The notes under the pieces were generated by a model, which was not told where the DNA came from, ran no database searches, and saw only the letters and a program-made list of their open reading frames with translations. The position numbers and the translations under genes were made by a program. From NCBI GenBank assembly GCA_943704495.1, contig CALSCR010000776.1, forward strand, positions 1 to 28,454: a stretch of 28,454 nt of DNA. The letters run 5' to 3'. This stretch comes from Pigoraptor chileana. Its lineage: Eukaryota > Opisthokonta > Filasterea. Below, in pieces: positions 18,646-28,454 of this stretch (within the stretch, counting starts at the first letter, position 1; every line of letters starts with the position of its first letter).

Positions 18646-19457
18646 GAGCCATCAACCTTTGCTCTTGAATGCAAGTGCCCGGCCGACGCCAGCTTCAGTT
18701 GCAATCGCGTTCTGGCGTGCCATCTGATGGGCGGCCGACAGCCACATACAGCATACAGACGGACTCAGTGGTATCGACTCGATCGGCTCAGTCAGTTTTG
18801 ATTCAGAGTATTGTCGGCACCGGCTCCTGACTAACCCTCGCCGATCCTCCTGAGCACCCGGCGGGCGGCCGCAGCACGAACTGAACTGACCTGAAAATGT
18901 ACAAATCACACTATCTATTCGCCAGGTACTGTACTTGGACCTGCTGGAGCCGGCCTAGAACTAAAGAAACACAGCAAGTTGACGCTTTCTATAGTACAAC
19001 AGTCCTACAATTAGCATTAGCTTACTCGCAAGTTTTTTCCAACTGGCCCATGATGGCACTTCTGCTGATCAGGAACGACTCCCATGACAGACTGTTAATT
19101 CAAGAGAGGCACTAGCGATTTAGTAGTATCAAACTTTCCATCAGAAGACTATTAGCTCCAGTCCGTGGGCGATCGGACCACCGACTTTATTGGCTGTGAG
19201 CTTTTTTTGCCAGTGATCGGCGGACGCCGCGATCGGTCAGTCCAGGGTGGCCAGGGTGCTGGCAGCAGCGCCACTCAGTGGCATACAGTACCGACTGACG
19301 CTGGACCAGCGCGGTCTGATATAATACGTGGAGATTGCCGGGCACTCCGTGTCCTTCACTGCAGTCCTTCAGATGCCGCCCTCAGCTCGCTGGTCGAATA
19401 TTGGCGGAAAAATTAACGCTGACCGGAGTGATTAATGGAGCTGAGGAGCGGCGCCGC

Positions 19458-19640
19458 CTATGCGGTGGAAGATCCCCGACACCTACAGCATCGCGCACAC
19501 GCCTGACAGGAGCCAGCGCAGCAATTGCGGATGCCGTCTATTATGCCTCCGAAAAACGCCCCGATTCCCCCGAGGCACGTTTTGAAGCCGTTGGCGATGC
19601 TATTGCATATATTTGCGAAGCACGAAAAGACCGACCCCAT
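19458..19640 (-). CDS. Small N-terminal MG, Cys-rich membrane-associated protein
   Basis: 60-residue frame starting at the ATG at 19640. It begins MGSVFSC, a pattern suited to N-myristoylation at Gly2 and palmitoylation at the nearby Cys, and continues with an amphipathic Gly/Ile/Phe-rich middle (GIGAFFGGIIDGI) and a C-terminal Cys/Arg cluster (CCAGSCQACARCCRC). Eleven of 60 residues are Cys. From memory the overall pattern (MGxVxSC, repeated GIG/GI steps, Cys-rich end) resembles a widespread family of small fungal hypothetical proteins thought to lie at membranes; this is resemblance, not proof of homology. Function is unknown. No intron is needed, although the coding potential of so short a frame is limited evidence. 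The opposite strand is also open here but reads without such pattern. Confidence 0.5.
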   Translation of the reverse strand: MGSVFSCFANICNSIANGFKTCLGGIGAFFGGIIDGIRNCCAGSCQACARCCRCRGSSTA

Positions 19641-20182
19641 GTTGCTCGTCGTATGTACATCACATCGCGCCGTCAAATTTCTAAAAGTTCAGTTATGTGC
19701 TGGTATACATCGCACACTTGAAGATTTGCGCACAATCTGCTCGGCACTTATTCAATAGGTTCAAAATTGGTTGTTACAGACCTAGATTCCGCAGGACGAT
19801 TCAGAATACTTGGAATGCTCAGTGATAACATAAAGTGACATTGTGAGTCGACACCCATTCAGCTTTCCCGTTTTGCGCGTGCGTGCCTTGGCCATTTATG
19901 CAAATTCCGGACATTCCAGCCCGAATCGCAGTGGCGCGCGCAATTGATAAGTGGGCACTCGAGTAAATACGTTACCAGATTACACGTCAAAGAGTACTGA
20001 GCGCCCTTGTTACACGTGCATTGAGAAGAAACGGCAGTGAGCTTCAACAGGCACACTGCACAAGTAATATTAAGCCATCCACAAATTTATCCAAAAGTTT
20101 CACCGCAATGCTGCGCCTGTGCATTCAGCCATGTGGCCGCAGTGCCAAAGCATGGTCTCCTTCAATCGACACACATTCCAAT
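19641..20182. other. Intergenic region upstream of the small gene
   Basis: Holds the 3' flank of the glutamate dehydrogenase gene and the presumptive promoter of the small Cys-rich gene. AT-richer than its neighbours. No family, repeat or clear element was recognised. Confidence 0.5.
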
Positions 20183-23526
<3,344 letters not shown>

Positions 23527-24029
23527 TTTTGTCGGGTAAATATCACGGCGGAGAGAACGACTGCATCCACTAAGCCCCTGTCGCTGTTACTTATTGCCCA
23601 ACAAAGAATGCTGGTGCATTGTACGGCGGGCTCGGCACGTGCGGCCACTCTCTCGCGCCACTGCCTCTCTCTCGTGAGTTTTCCAGAACGAAGGATGGGC
23701 ACAAGGAGGGTTGATGATCGCGCGTGGCAAACACGACTGGCCGGTGCTAAAGGAATGGGATTGGGAAGCCCCCACACGCGTCAGGCAAGCGGATTGAAAA
23801 AGACCCCCGGATTCTCACAAAACGGCGTCCATTCTCAAATAACATTGGTCGAGCAGCATCGAGACCCTATTTTTATAGCAGGGAGGGCCCTGATTTTTTG
23901 AAATATTCTGGCATTTCCACATTAAACGCACCGTGGGGTGTTGGGGGGAAGTGCGAGGTGAATCCCCCCAGCCAATGAGATGCTGCGTAGCCACCCACAC
24001 ACACAATGATGTCATCTACGGGATGTGAT

Positions 24030-24071
24030 CACGTGAGACAACAGTCACGTGCATTACAAATACATCACGTG
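24030..24071. promoter_or_regulatory. Triple CACGTG E-box cluster
   Basis: Three perfect CACGTG hexamers at 24030-24035, 24046-24051 and 24066-24071, spaced 16 and 20 bases start to start. The first and third are in TCACGTGA context, the second TCACGTGC. This is the site class read by Myc/Max, USF, MiT/TFE and fungal Cbf1 factors; the flanking T is more typical of Cbf1/TFE than of Myc. The density in 42 bases is far above chance. Confidence 0.65.
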
Positions 24072-24077
24072 ACACCT

Positions 24078-24090
24078 ATTGGTGACGTCA
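24078..24090. promoter_or_regulatory. Inverted CCAAT box abutting a CRE
   Basis: ATTGG (24078-24082, the reverse of CCAAT, an NF-Y/HAP site) runs directly into TGACGTCA (24083-24090, a CREB/ATF site), with no gap. It lies about 120 bases upstream of the CPSF-A family start codon. Confidence 0.5.
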
Positions 24091-24211
24091 CTTTTCTGTC
24101 AGTCAGTAACACAAACGCGCGCACGACTGGGCGACACTCGGACAGGAACTTTCAAAGCGGTGATACAAAGCAGAAAAGGAATCTATCTGCATTGTGCATA
24201 ACGGGCACACA

Positions 24212-27200
24212 ATGGAGAGAGTCGAATTGGGTGTTGCTGCCATTGACGCGGCCATAACCGAAAATGCCGCCGAGGAATCAAATCCCCCCGTACCAGTCCC
24301 CATTGCAGACATGCTTTTGCGTCTGCAGCGAGCCTCAGACGGGGTTGAGATTGGATTGCACGACACTGATTTTTTGCCAACAAAACCCCCTTTTGTATCG
24401 GAGCAAGAATTTGTGCTCAGACGCACTCTATTGAGGACAGGGCTCATCACAGCTGGCGTTATGTGTTCTCCCAGGCAGCCGAATGTGCAGGATGCCGTAC
24501 TACTTCGGGTTGGTTGTGGCAGATGTGCCGATGTGTTGTTGCCAGACAGACCCCATGCCGGGTCTCCTAGTACGTATACTCAGGTTCACAGCATGCGAAT
24601 TTATTTCAGAGACAGAATATGGATCAGCAACATGCAGACACAGTTATTCATTGTGTCCAATGCCGCCGGTCATTGTGGTGACAATGACAGCGTCCCTGAC
24701 ACCGGCCGGTCTCCCCTTCCCACTCGGCAGGGTCATGATGTTGAAGTGCTTGTGCAGAATGAGGATGGGTCGTTGCTGCCTCACTATCAGCAGACAATGC
24801 ACTGCGCAATGACTGACATCAAGGCCATCCCTTGGAATATGCACACTCGTGAGTGCTGCGCCGTTGATCGTTCGGCGTGTAATGGTCTCATGCTGCTGGC
24901 TCGGCTCACTTCATGTACAAGCCCTGTAATTACCACATACCTTATATACGAACGCAATGACCGAGTCTTCCCCCGTGAACTGTACGCACTTGCAGGCTGC
25001 CTGATCTTTCACCCTTGGACTAGTGGCCGCGACCTGCTTCTTTGCATAAACAAATTCGGCGAAATGTACATTCTGGGATATGACGAACAGCAGTCTTGTC
25101 GTGAACTCAGGTGCATCTCCAAAAAGACGGTGAGTGCGTTTATCGCATCGAAGGTCTCTTGTTCATTCCTCCCCCACGACAATGTTCCATGCATACCGCC
25201 ACTCGCAATACTAGTGGGCCGTCCTGAAAGGTCCATGAGGCAGCCCTTATTCGTACCTTGTTTCATTGCCAACAATCTTTCCATTCCTCGATACTTGATG
25301 CAGTTTCCCGATGTTCGCGTGTATGATTCTGGTGTGCAATATCCGAAAGATCAGCTTGCTGTCGATAGAACGTGAGTGTAAACAGTCGAAACAGCTGTGG
25401 GGCGATCGCGTCTCCTCAGCCGCAGCAATCCATTGCAGTGTCCGCTGAGGCCCCTCGCATCCGCTGATGCAACTCGGTATATTATTGTTTGTGGGGTCTG
25501 CTGCTGATGGTTAATTACTTGTGCATTGTGTGTGCTTGTAAGTGCGCCTTCTCTAATGGCTCGTGTGTTTGCGCAATCTGGGCATCGCAGCGGCCGGCTG
25601 ATTGCATGCGCCGTCGGCAGAAATCGCATCGACTTCATGCAAGTACTGCCCCATACAAAAGAGGTCATCTCCGAGGTGCGTGCCATTGTGCTTTGTGATG
25701 CCGTTATGCTTCTGCTCCCACTATCGCTTTCCCTTCGGCTGATTACATACTGTGGGCAATTGTGCGTCCTGCGCCACATTTCGCATATTTGCGTTCGGAT
25801 CGACGGCTCGAAGCACAGCCTGCGACACTTTCCCTGTCACTTGCACCGGGCGATGTGTCCATTGTGCGTGCAATGGACTTCTTCTTAGTGGCCGAGCACG
25901 AACGCTCGGATACTTTTAGGATTGCAGCCGTTGTACACGGGTAGGTACACGTGCTTTCGTGTTTGTGTGCATGCGCAGGGGGGGGGCCATCAGTCCGCTC
26001 AATTTCCATTTCCATGTGGTGTGGAATTTCCTGTAAAATCCACGCCACACAGGGTGTGCGTGTATGCGTCTGTTTCGGTCGTGTGGCTGTGGCGCATGAT
26101 ATCGCATGTGATATCCTCTGGAGTCGTCGTACTTTAATGTAGTTTGTTGTTTATGAGATTTTGACGCTAAGGCATTGACTGCGCCTGTCTCTCTTGGTAC
26201 ATACAGCTCCACAGGCATCAATGCATACCTGATCCTCGTCGTCCTACAACCTGACGGGGCAATGCGTGTAGTTGTCGATCGAATCGTGTATCTAATGCGA
26301 AGTATGTACCCTTTCCATATCTCGCAATATTTGCGAGGCTTGTGTATGGCGCCTGTGTATGAGAGCGAGGGAATGTGTGTGTAACCGCGAGATGTGCGGC
26401 CTTTGGCGATTGCTGTGTATGAAAACCATTGCTTTGATATGTGTGATGTATGGTAATTGTGTATGTGTGCCATTGCAATTGCTGATGTCTTCCAGGCGGC
26501 GACTTCCCCTTTCAACCCGAGTCATCGGTGCGCGGACTGATGGCAAATGTGCTGCCGTCTTCGAGTGAGGGATTGGTGCTTCTCACAGTGGTGGGTGCTT
26601 GGTTCATGGGGCATACACAGAGTAATGGTTGGGTTACATTGATTTCGTACTCCCTCGAGTGAGCCTGTGATGAGCGATTGGGCACAATATAATGCAGTTT
26701 ATATTACTGAATCGCACCATTCTTGGAGTCCGTACGTCCTCATCTCTCTCTCGCACTATTGTGGAGTCCATGGGCGTAGCATTAAGACGCGGACTTCAAT
26801 TTTACATCTCTCCCGCTTTTGTGAACCTTATTGGCATAGTGCCCGAAGCACTCACTTTGATCCATCTCTCATTTTCATGTTACAGGATGCCGATGTGGTG
26901 CTCCTGTCAGCATATAGTGACAGCGACCTTGTGCGCTACGGTACAGAGTTCGGTGGGTTTGACGTTTCGAAAATATTCAGTTGCTTGATTTAGAAAGCGG
27001 CCTTTTAATTTTGCGCGATGTTTTGTGAAATTAGGCGTTAATGCTGCCACACAGACATCACCCGGGCTCCCCAGGCCAGATCACGCATATGTTACTTCCC
27101 AGTACTTATTGTCCTTGCGTTGTGCTGCTGCTGTGTTGTCAGCTGGGAGTGCATTTTGTTGTAATGTTGTATGCCCTTTTGTACCTGCCGTTCGATTCAC

Positions 27201-28454
27201 ACAATCCTAAGGCCCTTGTGTCGACCCGCTGTAAATCGCATCCCAATTGTTCTCGAACAGGCGCAATTTTGGCTGTTGCATGGACAAGCGATCCCACCGT
27301 TGCACTTGCGACCTGCGAGGGCGGTCGAATCCTGGCGTTCGATGCTCCGGGGACATCGGGACTGCACGTGATGCAGGTCACGCCGTCGTTGGGCCGCACT
27401 GCGCTGTCACTGATGGGCGGGAAATTCGTTGCATTTTCTGGATGGGCGAGCGATGGTGTTGTCGTCAAAGTGTGTGGCATGGAGCGTTTAACTCTTTGCA
27501 ACGTGCGTTCCGTACTTTGGTCCCTTGACTTGGATACTAGTCTTGTCGGTGATATGTGCCAGATCATACATGGACAGGCATTGCTTGCTTACATTCCACT
27601 TCACACACACACACCCGACACTCCGTTGTGTAACAGGGCTCCGGGCATTACGAATTGGTACACACGATCGTAAATGCTGGTCCCATACTCGATTTTGTTA
27701 TAGTGGGTTTGTGGCCGCTCATATACTTTGGCTGTCCGTTTGGCGCGCCCGCTTTTATTTATTTTGTTTTGTATGTATTGCATGCACTCTGTCTTGTCAT
27801 CTGCGGCGTCTGTGCTTGCATTAATTCTATTTCTTATCCTTCAGATACCTTCCAATACCGATGGAAGAATAAGCGATGACATTGTGGTTGCGTCTGGCGA
27901 TTGGACGTATGGGTCTGTTCGTCGGTTGAGAAGTGGAATGGGCACCACCCCGATCTACAGCTCCGGGCCACTATTCCCCGGGTGCGTTAGACCCACCAGA
28001 CGCACGCATCGCACTGTTGGCTGTCGTCTGAACTGCTGGGGCCTGTGTCTTGCTGGTGCTTTCCAAACACGCGCTCGCGAAAAGAGATGCATTTATTGTG
28101 CAGATCCACATTGGGGCGTCTCATTGTGTGCTGATCGTGTACCCTTTTAAGGCAGTCCTCGCCCATCTCACACCTGGTTTAATTCCCTCAACATGGACCG
28201 CATAGTGTGCGATCCATAACGACGCTGCGCACTTCAACCGAACCGTCATCGCCCCACACCTTTATGGTTCTGTGCTTTTTCCAGTTTACTCGCATCATGT
28301 GCATAAGAGGTGCATATTATCCCTGCAACTGATGTCCTCACGCTCATTTTGTTGTTCCTCCTTTAATGTTGTGTGTGTTTGTGTGTTTGTGTGTTTGTGT
28401 GTTTGTGTGTTTGTGTGTTTGTGTGTTTGTGTGTTTGTGTGTTTGTGTGTTTGT
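24212..28454 (+). CDS. CPSF-A/DDB1 superfamily beta-propeller protein, 5' part only
   Basis: Related to the multi-propeller scaffolds DDB1, CPSF1, SF3B3 and Mms1 (MMS1_N and CPSF_A regions). Exons: 24212-24508, 24731-25371, 25543-25675, 25819-25940, 26207-26301, 26496-26590, 26886-26952, 27261-27469, 27637-27702, 27845 to about 27981, then beyond the window. All phases fit through 27981, giving about 695 residues so far. The spliced stretch KFVAFSGWASDGVVVK, then NAGPILDF, then VASGDWTYGSVRRLRSGMG aligns with DDB1 GDSQLVK, NLGPIVDM and CSGAFKEGSLRIIRNGIG. In DDB1 that motif is near residue 380; here it is near 665, so the N-terminal propeller is expanded. The N-terminal VLVQNEDG and TDIKAIPW patterns recall, from memory, the Arabidopsis At3g11960 clade. 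Weakest junctions: acceptor at 25819 and everything past 27981. Role in this organism unknown. Confidence 0.65.
24509..24730 (+). other. Intron 1 of the CPSF-A family gene
   Basis: This stretch is open in the same frame, so it could be read as coding. Removing it (donor GTTGGT, acceptor CGGCAG) brings DAVLLR next to GHDVEVLVQNEDG, which fits family spacing better. The donor is atypical. Retention would add 74 residues without a frame change. Confidence 0.5.
28373..28454 (+). repeat. (GTGTGTTT)n octanucleotide minisatellite, cut by the window end
   Basis: About ten near-perfect copies of the 8-base unit GTGTGTTT run to the last base. It probably lies in an intron of the CPSF-A family gene. 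True length is unknown. Confidence 0.9.

Larger units (their letters stand above)
17885..19457. other. Large intergenic region without a recognised gene
   Basis: About 1.6 kb between the phosphatase start and the small Cys-rich gene. It is dominated by the balanced CAGT/ACTG/AGTAC/CCGG-rich texture with many short palindromes and inverted repeats (for example 18396-18415 and 18632-18645). Open frames up to about 90 codons occur on both strands (such as 18263-17985 minus), but none resembles a known family or shows consistent splicing. Confidence 0.5.
23527..24211. promoter_or_regulatory. Divergent promoter between GDH and the CPSF-A family gene
   Basis: 685 bases separate the two divergent start codons. 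From left to right it contains a lone CACGTG (23636-23641), a CCAAT box (23972-23976), the E-box triplet (24030-24071), an inverted CCAAT (24078-24082) and a CRE (24083-24090). The element cluster sits about 120-180 bases upstream of the propeller gene and 500-560 upstream of the GDH start. Part of the GDH-proximal portion is probably 5' UTR. Confidence 0.65.

Noticed and set aside
17940-19440. A transposon or virus-derived element in the large intergenic region
   Set aside because: No reverse transcriptase, transposase, integrase or capsid-like frame, no long terminal repeats and no terminal inverted repeats of convincing length could be found by eye.

Overview
The window looks like nuclear DNA of a unicellular eukaryote from the opisthokont side of the tree. 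Eight protein-coding genes can be supported. Most are split by many short spliceosomal introns, and none of the spacing looks like operons. The taxonomic signals pull two ways. A Myc-type bHLH-zipper protein and an animal-type mitochondrial glutamate dehydrogenase with an antenna point to Holozoa. A Zn2Cys6-PAS regulator and a tiny N-terminal MG, Cys-rich protein resemble fungal families. A unicellular holozoan (ichthyosporean, filasterean or Corallochytrium-like grade) is the best guess; an early-branching fungal relative is the alternative. No tRNA, rRNA, CRISPR array or recognisable transposon or virus-derived element was seen.

Layout. Plus strand: a Zn2Cys6 plus double-PAS transcription factor (1862-4298) and a Myc homologue (6042-7853). 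Minus strand, in a long same-direction block: an O-fucosyltransferase-like membrane protein (8372-10562), a SEC14-PH-DH-PH RhoGEF (11505-15784, ten exons), a PAP2/lipid phosphate phosphatase (16364-17884, four exons), a 60-residue membrane-tethered Cys-rich protein (19458-19640) and mitochondrial glutamate dehydrogenase (20183-23526, thirteen exons). Plus strand again: a CPSF-A/DDB1 superfamily beta-propeller protein (24212 to beyond the window end).

The exon models of the RhoGEF, phosphatase, dehydrogenase and propeller genes were built by hand. They keep reading frame across every junction and restore family motifs at several of them (for example KLAIGRHRPDF in the phosphatase). The O-fucosyltransferase model is only partial.

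How it fits together. The genes are ordinary cell-biology neighbours (transcription, lipid signalling, Rho signalling, glycosylation, mitochondrial nitrogen metabolism) rather than one pathway. The strongest regulatory signal is the divergent promoter between the dehydrogenase and the propeller gene. It has three CACGTG E-boxes in 42 bases, followed by an inverted CCAAT box abutting a perfect CRE (TGACGTCA). A CRE/E-box pair also lies upstream of the RhoGEF. The Myc homologue carries the His/Glu/Arg residues that read CACGTG, so a link is plausible but unproven.

Two further oddities stand out. Non-coding DNA comes in two textures: GT/CA-rich with microsatellites, and a balanced texture rich in CAGT/ACTG/CCGG. 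Splice donors strongly favour G at intron position 3, and two introns look like GC-AG introns.
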